This document shows positions 50,888-60,224 of a stretch of DNA of 64,000 bases, piece after piece. The notes beneath the pieces were generated by a model that ran no database searches, was not told the origin of the DNA, and saw nothing but the letters and a program-made list of their open reading frames with translations. Both the position numbers and the translations under genes were made by a program. The DNA lies in contig NZ_CP016210.1 of assembly GCF_001682385.1 (NCBI RefSeq), positions 682,001 through 746,000 of the forward strand, read 5' to 3'. Source of the stretch: Azoarcus olearius. Its GTDB lineage: Bacteria > Pseudomonadota > Gammaproteobacteria > Burkholderiales > Rhodocyclaceae. Within the stretch, counting starts at the first letter, position 1. Each line of letters begins with the position of its first letter.

Positions 50888-52330
50888 ATGAAGAAGGTTC
50901 GCACCCTGGTTTGCCTTGCCGTCCTGTCGACACTGCAGGTGGCGCCCGCGATCGCGGCGACGCCGGAACCCCTGCGCGACGCGGTGCGCAAGGCCGTGGT
51001 GTCCAACCCCGAAGTCCAGGCGCGCTGGCACGCGTTCCAGGGCGCGACCGCGGACCAGGATGCGGCGCGCGGCGGCTACTACCCGCAGGTGGACCTGAAC
51101 GCCGCGATCGGCCGCGAGCGGATCGACCGTCCGACCACCGGCACCAATGACTACACGCACCGCGGCGCCACCCTGTCGCTCACCCAAATGGTGTACGACG
51201 GCTTCTTCACCCAAAGTGAAGTCGCGCGGATGGGCTACGCCAAGCTCGCGCGCTACTACGAACTGATCGAGACCTCTGAAAGCGCCGCGCTGGAAGTGGT
51301 TCGCGCCTATGGCGATGTCCTGCGCTACCGTGAGCTAGTGCGTCTCGCCAAGGCCAACTACGTCGAGCACAAGCTGATCTCCGACCAGATCGCCCAGCGC
51401 GCCGGCGCCGGCGTCGGCCGCCGCGTCGACCAGGAACAGGCCAGCGGCCGTCTGGCGCTCGCCGAATCCAACCTGCTGACCGAAGTCTCCAACCTGCACG
51501 ACGTCACCGCGCGCTATCAGCGCCTGGTGGGCGACACCCCGCCGGAAGCGCTGCCCGACCTCGGCGAAACCCTGACCGCGATGCCGCTGCCGGCCAACCC
51601 GCGCGATGCGCTGCGCGAAGCCTTCAACACCAGCCCGGCGATCAACGCCGCGGTCGAGAACGTGCGCGCCGGCCAGGCCATGGTGGAAAGCCGTCGCTCG
51701 GCCTACCACCCGCGCGTCGAACTGCAGGCCTACAAGTCGATCGACCGCAACCTCGACGGCGTCGATGGCCGCTCCAGCGACAGCGTGGTGCAGCTCGTCT
51801 TCAACTACAACCTGTTCCGCGGCGGCGCCGACCAGGCCCGCCTGCGCTCGGCGGCCGAGTCGCTCAACCAGTCCAAGGACCTGCGCGAGAAGGCCTGCCG
51901 CGACCTGCGCCAGACGCTGGCGATCGCCTATAACGACACCCAGCGCCTGACCGAGCAGCTGCGCTACCTCGACCAGCACCAGCTGTCGATCGAGAAGGCG
52001 CGCGAGGCCTACCGCCGCCAGTTCGACATCGGCCAGCGGACCCTGCTCGATCTGCTCGACACCGAGAACGAGTACTTCCAGGCCCGCCGCGCCTACGCCA
52101 ACGCGCGCTACGACCAGGTGATCGCGCAGGCGCGCACGCTGAACGGGCTGGGCAAGCTGATGAGCGCGCTGGAAGTGGCGCGCGAGGACCTGCCGGCCGC
52201 GAAGGACATCGGCCAGGACCGCGCCGGCATCGACCCCGAAACCATGTGCCCGCCGGAGGCGCCGTCGCCGCTGCAGGTCGACAAGGCCCAACTGCTGTCC
52301 GACGCGATGCGCGACGCCGGCCGCCGCTGA
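50888..52330 (+). CDS. TolC-family outer-membrane channel (LapE-like)
   Basis: A 480-residue TolC-type protein with a signal peptide (LVCLAVLSTLQVAPAIA) and paired efflux repeats (AAIGRERIDRPTTGTNDYTH, LSLTQMVYDGFFTQSEVARM; VVQLVFNYNLFRGGADQARL). The C-terminal linker FDIGQRTLLDLLDTENEYFQ fits the T1SS branch (AggA/LapE). The ATG at 50888 follows ggagagg. It probably forms the exit channel for LapB-LapC and the place where the retention module plugs. Confidence 0.92.
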   Translation: MKKVRTLVCLAVLSTLQVAPAIAATPEPLRDAVRKAVVSNPEVQARWHAFQGATADQDAARGGYYPQVDLNAAIGRERIDRPTTGTNDYTHRGATLSLTQMVYDGFFTQSEVARMGYAKLARYYELIETSESAALEVVRAYGDVLRYRELVRLAKANYVEHKLISDQIAQRAGAGVGRRVDQEQASGRLALAESNLLTEVSNLHDVTARYQRLVGDTPPEALPDLGETLTAMPLPANPRDALREAFNTSPAINAAVENVRAGQAMVESRRSAYHPRVELQAYKSIDRNLDGVDGRSSDSVVQLVFNYNLFRGGADQARLRSAAESLNQSKDLREKACRDLRQTLAIAYNDTQRLTEQLRYLDQHQLSIEKAREAYRRQFDIGQRTLLDLLDTENEYFQARRAYANARYDQVIAQARTLNGLGKLMSALEVAREDLPAAKDIGQDRAGIDPETMCPPEAPSPLQVDKAQLLSDAMRDAGRR

Positions 52331-52452
52331 GCGTCCGTTCGTCCGCGCCCGGCCGTTGAAGGGCAGGGCGCGACGCACCCGGGGCGGATGCCGCGGTTTG
52401 CTGCTCTAGAATGGAGCGCCATCCCGCCGCAGCCGCCCTTTTTCCGTTGACG

Positions 52453-55400
52453 ATGAACGCAGCCGATTCCGACGCCCGCCTTGCTTCCTCCGCCCGCGCC
52501 GCGGGCGCGCCGGCGGCCGAGCACGAGCCGGTGCAGCGCGTCGTCAAGATCCGCCGCGACTACAACACCTGGGTCGCCAACGAGACGCTGGAAGACTACG
52601 CGCTGCGCTTCACGCCGCGCAGCTTCCGCAAGTGGACCGAGTTCCGCGTCGGCAACACCGCCTTCGGCGCGGCCTCCTTCCTGGTGCTGGAAGCGGTCGG
52701 CGCCACCATGCTGGTGAGCTACGGCTTCATCAACAGCTTCTGGGCCATCCTCGCACTCGGCCTCATCATCTTCCTCACCGGCCTGCCGATCAGCCTCTAT
52801 GCCGCGCGCCACGGCGTGGACATGGACCTGCTGACGCGCGGCTCCGGCTTCGGCTACATCGGCTCCACGCTGTCCTCGCTGGTGTACGCGTCCTTCACCT
52901 TCATCCTGTTCGCGCTCGAAGCGGCGATCATGGCCTACGCGCTGGAACTCGCGCTCGGCATTCCGCCGGCGTGGGGCTACCTGGTCTGCGCGCTGGTGGT
53001 GATCCCGCTGGTCACCCACGGCATCACGGTGATCTCCAAGCTGCAGACGCTGACCCAGCCGCTGTGGCTGTTCCTGCTCGCGCTGCCCTTCTTCTTCCTG
53101 CTGCGCGAGGACCCGGCGGCGCTTGCCGGGCTGTGGCAGTACCCGGGCGAGAAGGGCGAGCCCGGCGTGTTCGACCTCCACCTGTTCGCCGCCGCGATGA
53201 CGGTGGGCGCGGCGCTGATCACCCAGATGGGCGAGCAGGCCGACTACCTGCGCTTCATGCCGGCGCGCACCGCGCAGAACCGCTGGCGCTGGCTCGCCGG
53301 CGTGGTGCTGGGCGGGCCGGGCTGGGTGCTGATCGGCGTGGTCAAGATGCTGGGCGGCGCGCTGCTCGCCTGGCTGCTGCTGCGCGAGGGCATGCCGGCG
53401 GAGAAGGCGGTCGACCCCAACCAGATGTATCTGCTCGGCTTCTCCGGCGTGTTCGACAGCGCGCTGTGGGCGGTGGTGGTGACCGCGCTGTTCGTCATCG
53501 TGTCGCAGCTCAAGATCAACGTCACCAACGCCTATGCCGGCTCGCTGGCGTGGTCCAACTTCTTCTCGCGCCTCACCCATAGCCATCCGGGGCGGGTGGT
53601 GTGGGTGGTGTTCAACATCCTCATCGGCCTCTTGCTGATGGAGATGAACGTGTTCCAGGCGTTGGGGCAGGTGCTCGGGCTGTACTCCAATGTCGCCATC
53701 TCGTGGATGGTGGCGGTGGTGGCCGACCTCGTCATCAACAAGCCGATGGGCTGGTCGCCGCCGGGCATCGAGTTCAAGCGCAGCCATCTCTACGACATCA
53801 ACCCGGTGGGTGTGGGCGCGATGCTGGTCGCCTCCATCCTGTCGGTGTCGACCTTCGTCGGCGTCTTCGGCCCGGCCTGGCAACCGTTCGCGCCCTTCGT
53901 CGCGCTGGTCGCCGCGCTTGTCACCTCGCCGCTGATCGCGTGGGCGACCAAGGGGCGCTACTACCTCGCGCGCCCGCCGGAGCCCGTCGCCACCGCCGGC
54001 CGCGCCTGGGTCGCGACGCGCCGCTGCGCGATCTGCGGGCAGGACTTCGAACCCGAGGACACCAGCCACTGTCCCGCCTACCAGGGCACCATCTGCTCGC
54101 TGTGCTGCTCGCTCGACGCGCGCTGCGGCGACCTCTGCAAGCCGCACGCGCGGCTGTCGGCGCAGTGGTCGGCGCTGGTGCGGCGGCTGGTGCCGGGCGG
54201 GCTGCAGCCCTATATCGACGGCGGCCTCGGCCACTACCTGCTGCTGATGGGCGGCGTCACCGGCTTTCTGGTGTTGCTGCTCGGCACGCTGTACTACCAC
54301 GAGGTGCTGGCGCTCGGTCCGGATGTCGCGCGCGGCGCGCTGCAGGGCGTGCTGGTCAAGACCTTCGCCGCGCTCGTCCTGGTAAGCGGTATCGGCGTGT
54401 GGTGGATGGTGCTGACCCACAAGAGCCGGCATGTGGCGCAGGAGGAGTCCAACCGCCAGACCCAGCTGCTGATGCAGGAGATCGAGTCCCACCGCCGCAC
54501 CGACGAGCAACTGCAGAACGCACGCCGCGTCGCCGAGCAGGCCAATCAGGCCAAGAGCCGCTACGTCACCTCGATCAGCCACGAGCTGCGCACGCCGCTC
54601 AACAGCATCCTCGGCTACGCCCAGATCCTCGACGGCGACGAGGCGATTCCTCCGCACCGCCGCCAGGCGGTCAGCGTCATCAAGAAGAGCGGCGAGCACC
54701 TGCTGTCGCTGATCGAGGGCACGCTGGACATCGCCCGCATCGAAAGCGGCAAGTTCGCGCTCGACATGCGCCCGCTGGCCTTCCCCGCCTTCGTGCACCA
54801 ACTGGTCGGCATGTTCGAACCGCAGGCGCGCGACAAGGGGCTGGACTTCGTGTTCGAGACCGTCGGCACGCTGCCCGAGGTGGTGCGCGCCGACGAGAAG
54901 CGGCTGCGCCAGATCCTGATCAACATCATCGGCAACGCGATCAAGTTCACCCCGCGCGGCCGTGTGCGGGTCAAGCTCACCTACCGCCGCGAGATGGCGC
55001 TGATCGAGGTCGAGGACAGCGGCCCCGGCATCGCCGCCGGCGAACTGCAGCAGATCTTCGAGCCCTTCGCCCGCGGCAGCAGCGCGCGCACCACCACCGG
55101 CACCGGACTGGGGCTGACGATCAGCAAGATGCTGACCGACCTGATGGGCGGCGAACTCAGCGTGGATAGCGTGCCGGGCGAGGGCAGCACCTTCCGCATC
55201 CGCCTGTTCCTGCCGCAGGTGCACGGCGCCCAGGCGGAAGCGGTGCAGCCGCGCACCCAGCGCATCGGCTACCAGGGCGTGCGCCGGCGCATCCTCACGG
55301 TGGACAACGAGCGGGTCGACCGCGAGCTGCTCGCCAGCCTGCTCGAACCGCTCGGCTTCGAGATCGGCCAGGCGGCGTCGGGTTATGAATGCCTGGAGAT

Positions 55401-55914
55401 GGTGCCGGCCTTCCGTCCGCATCTCGTCTTCATGGATCTGGCGATGCCCGGCATCGACGGCTGGGAGACCATCCGCCGCCTGCGCGATGCGGGCTTCGAC
55501 GAGGTGCCGGTGGCGATCATCTCGGCCAACGCCTTCGACAAGGGCCTGGACAACGACGTCGGCATCGCGCCGGAGGACTTCATCCTGAAGCCGATCCGGG
55601 TCGAGGAACTGCTCGACTGGATCGGCCGCCGCCTGCAGCTCGACTGGGTGTGGGCCGAGCGCGTCGAACCGGCGGCGCCGCAGCCGGTCCCGGCTCCGGC
55701 CCCCCATCTGGTGCGCCCGCCAGCCGATGCGGTGCAGGAACTCGAACAGCTGATCGACCTCGGCTACCTGCGCGGCATCCTCGCCAAGCTCGCCGAGATC
55801 GAGCGCCTCGCACCCGATTACGCCGAGTTCGTGCGCGTGCAGCGCGAACTCGCGCGCCAGTTCCAGTTCGACGCCATGCACGAAATCCTGCGCCGGAGCG
55901 AAGCCCCGCAATGA
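52453..55914 (+). CDS. NCS1-type permease fused to hybrid histidine kinase
   Basis: A 1153-residue fusion. Residues about 55-505 are a 12-helix NCS1 (cytosine/purine/allantoin) permease. A Cys-rich stretch follows (Cys525, 528, 540, 548, 551, 552, 558, 562), then two more helices (about 592-655), HisKA with His710 (SHELRTPLN), HATPase (NIIGNAIKF, DSGPGIAAGE, GTGLGLTISK) and a receiver with Asp995 (VFMDLAMPG). The last 100 residues are helical. Transport-coupled sensing, as proposed for SLC5-kinase CbrA, is inferred. The start was set at 52453; an ATG at 52411 overlaps a TAGAAT -10-like site. The response regulator overlaps it by 4 nt. Confidence 0.9.
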   Translation: MNAADSDARLASSARAAGAPAAEHEPVQRVVKIRRDYNTWVANETLEDYALRFTPRSFRKWTEFRVGNTAFGAASFLVLEAVGATMLVSYGFINSFWAILALGLIIFLTGLPISLYAARHGVDMDLLTRGSGFGYIGSTLSSLVYASFTFILFALEAAIMAYALELALGIPPAWGYLVCALVVIPLVTHGITVISKLQTLTQPLWLFLLALPFFFLLREDPAALAGLWQYPGEKGEPGVFDLHLFAAAMTVGAALITQMGEQADYLRFMPARTAQNRWRWLAGVVLGGPGWVLIGVVKMLGGALLAWLLLREGMPAEKAVDPNQMYLLGFSGVFDSALWAVVVTALFVIVSQLKINVTNAYAGSLAWSNFFSRLTHSHPGRVVWVVFNILIGLLLMEMNVFQALGQVLGLYSNVAISWMVAVVADLVINKPMGWSPPGIEFKRSHLYDINPVGVGAMLVASILSVSTFVGVFGPAWQPFAPFVALVAALVTSPLIAWATKGRYYLARPPEPVATAGRAWVATRRCAICGQDFEPEDTSHCPAYQGTICSLCCSLDARCGDLCKPHARLSAQWSALVRRLVPGGLQPYIDGGLGHYLLLMGGVTGFLVLLLGTLYYHEVLALGPDVARGALQGVLVKTFAALVLVSGIGVWWMVLTHKSRHVAQEESNRQTQLLMQEIESHRRTDEQLQNARRVAEQANQAKSRYVTSISHELRTPLNSILGYAQILDGDEAIPPHRRQAVSVIKKSGEHLLSLIEGTLDIARIESGKFALDMRPLAFPAFVHQLVGMFEPQARDKGLDFVFETVGTLPEVVRADEKRLRQILINIIGNAIKFTPRGRVRVKLTYRREMALIEVEDSGPGIAAGELQQIFEPFARGSSARTTTGTGLGLTISKMLTDLMGGELSVDSVPGEGSTFRIRLFLPQVHGAQAEAVQPRTQRIGYQGVRRRILTVDNERVDRELLASLLEPLGFEIGQAASGYECLEMVPAFRPHLVFMDLAMPGIDGWETIRRLRDAGFDEVPVAIISANAFDKGLDNDVGIAPEDFILKPIRVEELLDWIGRRLQLDWVWAERVEPAAPQPVPAPAPHLVRPPADAVQELEQLIDLGYLRGILAKLAEIERLAPDYAEFVRVQRELARQFQFDAMHEILRRSEAPQ

Positions 55915-56867
55915 GCCCGTCCCCCGCCACCGTCGCCGTGCCGCAGTCGGCCGGCATCGTGCTGATCGTCGATGATGTGCCGGAGAACCTCTCGCTGCTG
56001 CACGACGCGCTCGACGAAGCCGGCTACACCGTGCTGGTCGCCACCAACGGCGAAAGCGCGCTCGCCCGCGCCCGCCAGAGCCTGCCCGACGTGGTGCTGC
56101 TCGACGCGGTGATGCCCGGCATGGATGGCTTCGAGGTGGCGCGGCGGCTCAAGGCCGACTTCGTCACCCGCGCCATCCCGCTGATCTTCATGACCGGCCT
56201 CACCGAGACCGAGCACGTGGTCGCCGCCTTCGCCGCCGGCGGCGCCGACTACGTCACCAAGCCGATCAAGCCGGCCGAGGTGCTGGCGCGCATCGCCGCC
56301 CACGTGCAGAACGCGCGCCAGATGAAGCAGGCGCGCAGCGCGCTCGACGCCTTCGGCCAGGCCACCGTGGCGGTGCGCGCCACCGACGGCAAGCTGGTCT
56401 GGCAGACGCCGCTCGCGCGCCAGCTGATCCGCAACTGGTTCGACATCGGCGCCGACGAAACCACGCCGCCGCGGCTGATCGAGTGGATCCTCGCCGCGGA
56501 ACTCGCGCGCCGCGAACGCCGCGAGGTCGCGCCGCTGGTGATGGCCGACGGCGCCCGCCGGCTGCTCGCCTCGTTCCACGACCACACCGGCGAGGAGGAG
56601 TGGCTGGTGGTGCTGCGCGAGGAGAACGACGCCAGCGCGATCGAGGCCCTGATCGCCGCCTTCCGCCTCACCACGCGCGAGGCCGAGGTGCTGTACTGGG
56701 TCACCCGAGGCAAGACCAACCGCGACATCGGCGACATCCTCGGCTCCAGCCCGCGCACGGTGCACAAGCACCTGGAGCATGTGTTCGAGAAGCTCGGCGT
56801 GGAAACCCGCACCGCGGCCGCGTCGATGGCGCTGGCGAAGATCCGCGGCGCGGGCGAGGGCGGCTGA
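55911..56867 (+). CDS. LuxR-type response regulator, REC-linker-HTH
   Basis: A 318-residue regulator: receiver (IVLIVDDVPENLSLLHDAL, phospho-Asp in VVLLDAVMPGMDGF, Lys in YVTKPIKP), a middle domain of about 110 residues with QATVAVRATDGKLVWQTPLA that looks PAS-like, and a C-terminal LuxR HTH (LTTREAEVLYWVTRGKTNRD, ILGSSPRTVHKHLEHVFEKL). It starts ATGA over the kinase stop and is the kinase's obvious partner. No target genes are visible; a perfect GC hairpin follows its stop. Confidence 0.93.
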   Translation: MSPSPATVAVPQSAGIVLIVDDVPENLSLLHDALDEAGYTVLVATNGESALARARQSLPDVVLLDAVMPGMDGFEVARRLKADFVTRAIPLIFMTGLTETEHVVAAFAAGGADYVTKPIKPAEVLARIAAHVQNARQMKQARSALDAFGQATVAVRATDGKLVWQTPLARQLIRNWFDIGADETTPPRLIEWILAAELARRERREVAPLVMADGARRLLASFHDHTGEEEWLVVLREENDASAIEALIAAFRLTTREAEVLYWVTRGKTNRDIGDILGSSPRTVHKHLEHVFEKLGVETRTAAASMALAKIRGAGEGG

Positions 56868-56869
56868 GG

Positions 56870-56891
56870 GCCGGGCCGCTTTGCGCCCGGC
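56870..56891 (+). terminator. GC hairpin after the response regulator
   Basis: GCCGGGC (56870-56876) pairs perfectly with GCCCGGC (56885-56891) around an 8-base loop; no T run follows. Confidence 0.4.
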
Positions 56892-57043
56892 TCTGGTGAG
56901 GCAGTCGTTTCGGCTTGCATCGTTTTCCGCCTCCTGAACGTTGGAGTCTGGCAGGGACGCTCGGGCTGGACGCGGCTACTCCTCTCCTTCAAGGGGGTGA
57001 GACAGGGGTTTCGGCAAGCACTGCTTGCGGCCTGTCGAACGAC

Positions 57044-57195
57044 GGAGCGAAGCGAAGGCCACCGGGCTAGCCTGATTTGCCCCCTCCCCTTCAAGGGGAG
57101 GGCTGGGGTGGGGATGGGGTTTCGCTCAGCTGTTCGCTGAACCCGAACCCCATCCCCCTCCTAACCTCCCCCTTGACGGGGGAGGAACTAGAACC
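57044..57195. repeat. REP-like palindromic repeat, copy 1
   Basis: About 152 bp. It starts ggagcgaagcgaag, contains a 10-bp stem (CCCTCCCCTT/AAGGGGAGGG), a G-rich tract, a complementary C-rich tract and a second stem (CCTCCCCC/GGGGGAGG), and ends at gaactagaacc. The two tracts are also mutually inverted. Copy 2 is 219 bp downstream in the same orientation. Confidence 0.8.
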
Positions 57196-57262
57196 ATCGC
57201 CCTCCACGGCATGCGTTGCGTTTCTATTTCGGCAGGGACCCGCTGCCGCTTGCCCGAGCGGT

Positions 57263-57412
57263 GGAGCGAAGCGAAGACTCCCGGGCTGGCCTGTTTGCTC
57301 CCTCCCCTTCAAGGGGAGGGCTGGGGTGGGGATGGGGTTTCGCTCAGCTGTTCGCTGAACCCAACCCCATCCCCCTCCTGGCCTCCCCCTTGAAGGGGGA
57401 GGAACTAGAACC
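57263..57412. repeat. REP-like palindromic repeat, copy 2
   Basis: About 150 bp, nearly identical to copy 1 from 57301 to 57412 with one base missing after tgaaccc and a few changes (taac to tggc, gacg to gaag). The left 37 bp are more diverged. Same orientation as copy 1. Confidence 0.8.
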
Positions 57413-57624
57413 GCCGTGGCTCCATGGGGCGCGGGGCTCGTTCCCCATCCTGTTCAAGCCTCCGCGCGCCAGCCAGCCCTCACCCCACCCGCTTCCGTTT
57501 GGCCGGCAAATGTGACGGGCATATGATTCCGGGCTGCGCGTCGCACGACATCGCCCCCATGCCGGCGAAGCGCGCACCGAGCTGCCCTCCATCCACCGCC
57601 CCGCACGGCTCGCCGGAGAATCCT

Positions 57625-58587
57625 TTGAACCCGCGTCTCAGCCTTTATGAACTCGCCGCCCGCCACCGGCTCGATGCCGGTGCCAGCGCGCGCCTCCTCG
57701 AACTTGCCGGACTCGACCGCGAACCCGCGCTGCTGCGCCCGCTTGCGGTCCGCAGCGTCGCCGTGCTGGCTGCCGCGCTCGGCGGCTTCGGCCTGATCCT
57801 GTGGGTGGCGGCGAACTGGGCGGTGTTCGGCCGCTTCGGGCGCTTCGGCCTGTTGATCGGCGCGGTGGTGGCGATGGGGCTGGGCGCGGCGCTGCGTCCG
57901 CGTCTGCGCGCGCCGCTGGCGCTGCTTGCCTTTCTCGCCACCGGCGGGCTGTTTGCCTATTTCGGCCAGACCTACCAGACCGGCGCCGACCCCTGGCAGC
58001 TGTTCGCGCTGTGGGCGGCGCTGGGCCTGCCGCTGGCGCTGGGGGTCCGTAGCGACGTGGTGTGGGCGCCCTGGGCGCTGGTCGCGGGCAGCGCCCTTTC
58101 GCTGTGGCTCTATGCCTACAACGGCCACAGCGCGTGGCGCGCCGGTGAGCTTGGCGTGCATCTCGTGTCCTGGCTGCTGTGGCTGGGCCTGGCCGCGAGC
58201 CTGAGCGCGCCCTTGCGGCGCTGGAGCGGAGCCGGGCCGTGGTCGGCGCGGCTCGCGCTGACGCTCGCGACCGCGGCGATCAGCGCCAGTGCGCTGGTGG
58301 GGCTTTTCGACGACAGCCCCATGCTCTACCTGCTCGGACTGCTGGCGCTTGCCGCCGCTGCCGCCCTGTTCGCGGCGCCGCGGGCCTTCGACGTGTACTG
58401 CGTCAGCGCCGTGGGCCTCGGGCTCAACGTGCTGCTGGTGTGCGGCCTCGCGCGGCTGTTGCTGGCGGGGCACAGCGAGGTCGGCGGCCTGCTGGTGCTC
58501 GGTGTTGCCGCGGCGGCGCTGCTGGCGGGCACGGTGGCAGTGATCCTGGCGCTGGTGCGCCGCGCGGACGACGGAGCGCGCACATGA
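57625..58587 (+). CDS. DUF2157 membrane protein
   Basis: A 320-residue membrane protein with a short cytoplasmic N-terminus (LYELAARHRLDAG) followed by about 9-10 helices; FGLILWVAANWAVFGRFGRF matches the DUF2157 domain. The start at TTG 57625 was chosen for its ggag site and family-like beginning (NPRLSLYEL); an ATG at 57559 is in frame. Function unknown. It overlaps the next gene by 4 nt; the two domains often occur together. Confidence 0.85.
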   Translation: MNPRLSLYELAARHRLDAGASARLLELAGLDREPALLRPLAVRSVAVLAAALGGFGLILWVAANWAVFGRFGRFGLLIGAVVAMGLGAALRPRLRAPLALLAFLATGGLFAYFGQTYQTGADPWQLFALWAALGLPLALGVRSDVVWAPWALVAGSALSLWLYAYNGHSAWRAGELGVHLVSWLLWLGLAASLSAPLRRWSGAGPWSARLALTLATAAISASALVGLFDDSPMLYLLGLLALAAAAALFAAPRAFDVYCVSAVGLGLNVLLVCGLARLLLAGHSEVGGLLVLGVAAAALLAGTVAVILALVRRADDGART

Positions 58588-60215
58588 ACCGGGCACAGTG
58601 GCAGCGTCTGCTGGAAGACGCCGCGGCGGCCGGGCTGATTCCGGCAGGTGAGGCGGCGGCGCCCGGCGGTGGCCGGCCGTGGCCCGTGGTGCTGCTGACC
58701 GGGCTGGGCGCCTGGCTGGCGGCGCTTCCCTTGCTCGGCTTCGTGGCGCTGGCTATGGATCTGGTCGATAGCGGGGTGGGGGCGATCGTCGTCGGCGGTC
58801 TGCTGCTGGCGGCGGCCGTGATGGTGCTGCGCGGGCGCGGCGTGTCCTTGTTCATCGAGCAACTGGCAGTGCCCGGCCTGCTTGCCGGCGCGGGTCTGAT
58901 CGCGCTCGGCCTGCTCGACAGCAGTCCGGAACGGGTGGCCGCGGGCGTGATGGCAGTGCTGGCGTTGGGCGTGGCCGCGGGGGTGCCGCAGGCGTGGCTG
59001 CGCGCCCTGCTCGGGGCCGCGGCGGCGGTGCTGATCTGGCTGGTGATCACCGACCTGGCCTATGACGGGCTCGGCTTCCTGGTGCCGCCGGCCGCGGTGC
59101 TTCATCTGCAACTGCTGGTCTGGATCGCCGCGCTGCAGGGACAGCAGCGCGCGCTTGCCGAGGGCCGTGCGGGTGTCGCCGCGGCGCTCGAAGCGATCGG
59201 CGGCGGCTGGCTGGCGGCGGTGCTCGCGGCGTTCGCGCTGTGGTCCGGCACCACCTTCCTGCTCGGTGCCAACCTCGGCGCGGCGGCAGCGGTCGAACTG
59301 GCGGAGGCGCTCGCCGACGGGCCGCGGGCGGGCGGGGCCGGGCTTGCCGGCGGGTGGGCGGGGCTGTCTGCGGTGCTGGCGCTCGGCGCCGGGCTGTGGC
59401 TGGCGCGGCGCTGGCCCGGGCTGCGCCAAGCCTGGTGCGCGGGCGTGGTCCTCGTGCTCGCCGGCCTTGCGCTCTTCCTGCCGGCGCTCGGCGCGGTGCT
59501 GCTCGCCGCCGCGATCTGCGCCGCGAGCCGCCGCGCCGTGCTGGCGCTGACTGCACTGGTGGCCGCGGCGTGGATCATCGGCGCGTTCTACTACCAGCTC
59601 GCGTGGCCGCTGGCGACCAAGGCCGGGGTGCTGGTGGGTGCCGCGGCGGTACTCGGCACGCTCGCGGCATGGGGCGCGCGTGCGCGGCAGGCGAAGCCGG
59701 CGGTGGCTGGCGTTCCGGCGCACGCCGGCCGCGGCGCGGCCTGGGTCATCGCCCTTGGCACCGTGGCGGTGGTGCTGGTGGCGGTGGGCGCCATCGTGCA
59801 GAAGGAGCAGCTGATCGCGCACGGGCGCACCGTGTTCGTGCCGCTGGCGCCGGTCGATCCGCGCTCGCTGATGCAGGGCGACTACATGGCGCTCAATTTC
59901 CTCGCCTGGGCGGAGCGTCGGGGCGAAGACCCGGACCCTTTCGTGCTCGATACGCCGCGGCTGGCGCTGCGCCTGGATGCACGCGGCGTGGTTACCGCGC
60001 GCCGGCCGGACGACGGCAGCGCGCTGCAGTCCGATGAGGTCGTGATCCGCCTGGTGCCGCGCGCCGGCCGCTGGATGCTGGTGACCGACGCCTTCTACTT
60101 TCCCGAGGGCGAGGGTGAGCGCTGGGCCGCCGCGCGCTTCGGCGAGTTCCGCGTGGATGCCGATGGCAAGGCGCTGCTGGTGGGCTTGCGCGGCGAGGAC
60201 CTGGCGCCGCTGTAG
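58584..60215 (+). CDS. DUF4401/GDYXXLXY membrane protein
   Basis: A 543-residue protein. About 10 helices (residues 35-370) form a DUF4401 domain; after a further helix (about 380-400) the C-terminal soluble domain carries the GDYXXLXY motif (LMQGDYMALNF) and AFYFPEGEGERWAAARFGEF. The function of both domains is unknown; the GDY domain is predicted to be periplasmic. ATGA overlap with the DUF2157 gene suggests a complex. Confidence 0.87.
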   Translation: MNRAQWQRLLEDAAAAGLIPAGEAAAPGGGRPWPVVLLTGLGAWLAALPLLGFVALAMDLVDSGVGAIVVGGLLLAAAVMVLRGRGVSLFIEQLAVPGLLAGAGLIALGLLDSSPERVAAGVMAVLALGVAAGVPQAWLRALLGAAAAVLIWLVITDLAYDGLGFLVPPAAVLHLQLLVWIAALQGQQRALAEGRAGVAAALEAIGGGWLAAVLAAFALWSGTTFLLGANLGAAAAVELAEALADGPRAGGAGLAGGWAGLSAVLALGAGLWLARRWPGLRQAWCAGVVLVLAGLALFLPALGAVLLAAAICAASRRAVLALTALVAAAWIIGAFYYQLAWPLATKAGVLVGAAAVLGTLAAWGARARQAKPAVAGVPAHAGRGAAWVIALGTVAVVLVAVGAIVQKEQLIAHGRTVFVPLAPVDPRSLMQGDYMALNFLAWAERRGEDPDPFVLDTPRLALRLDARGVVTARRPDDGSALQSDEVVIRLVPRAGRWMLVTDAFYFPEGEGERWAAARFGEFRVDADGKALLVGLRGEDLAPL

Positions 60216-60224
60216 AACGCCGGA

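Larger units (their letters stand above)
56868..57624. other. 757-bp gene-free stretch
   Basis: Between the response regulator and the DUF2157 gene nothing protein-coding is convincing. It holds the hairpin at 56870-56891, a partial palindromic element near 56981-57003, and two copies of a roughly 150-bp repeat (57044-57195 and 57263-57412). The last 210 bp show no feature except the possible upstream start (57559) of the next gene. Confidence 0.7.

Noticed and set aside
52108-55911. 1267-residue minus-strand frame opposite the kinase fusion
   Set aside because: Product is His/Gln/Arg-rich with no known domain; the plus strand encodes clear NCS1 and kinase motifs. Long antisense frames are expected at 70% GC.
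57077-57393. Several short frames across the palindromic repeats
   Set aside because: All come from the repeat's symmetric sequence; no conserved protein or ribosome site.
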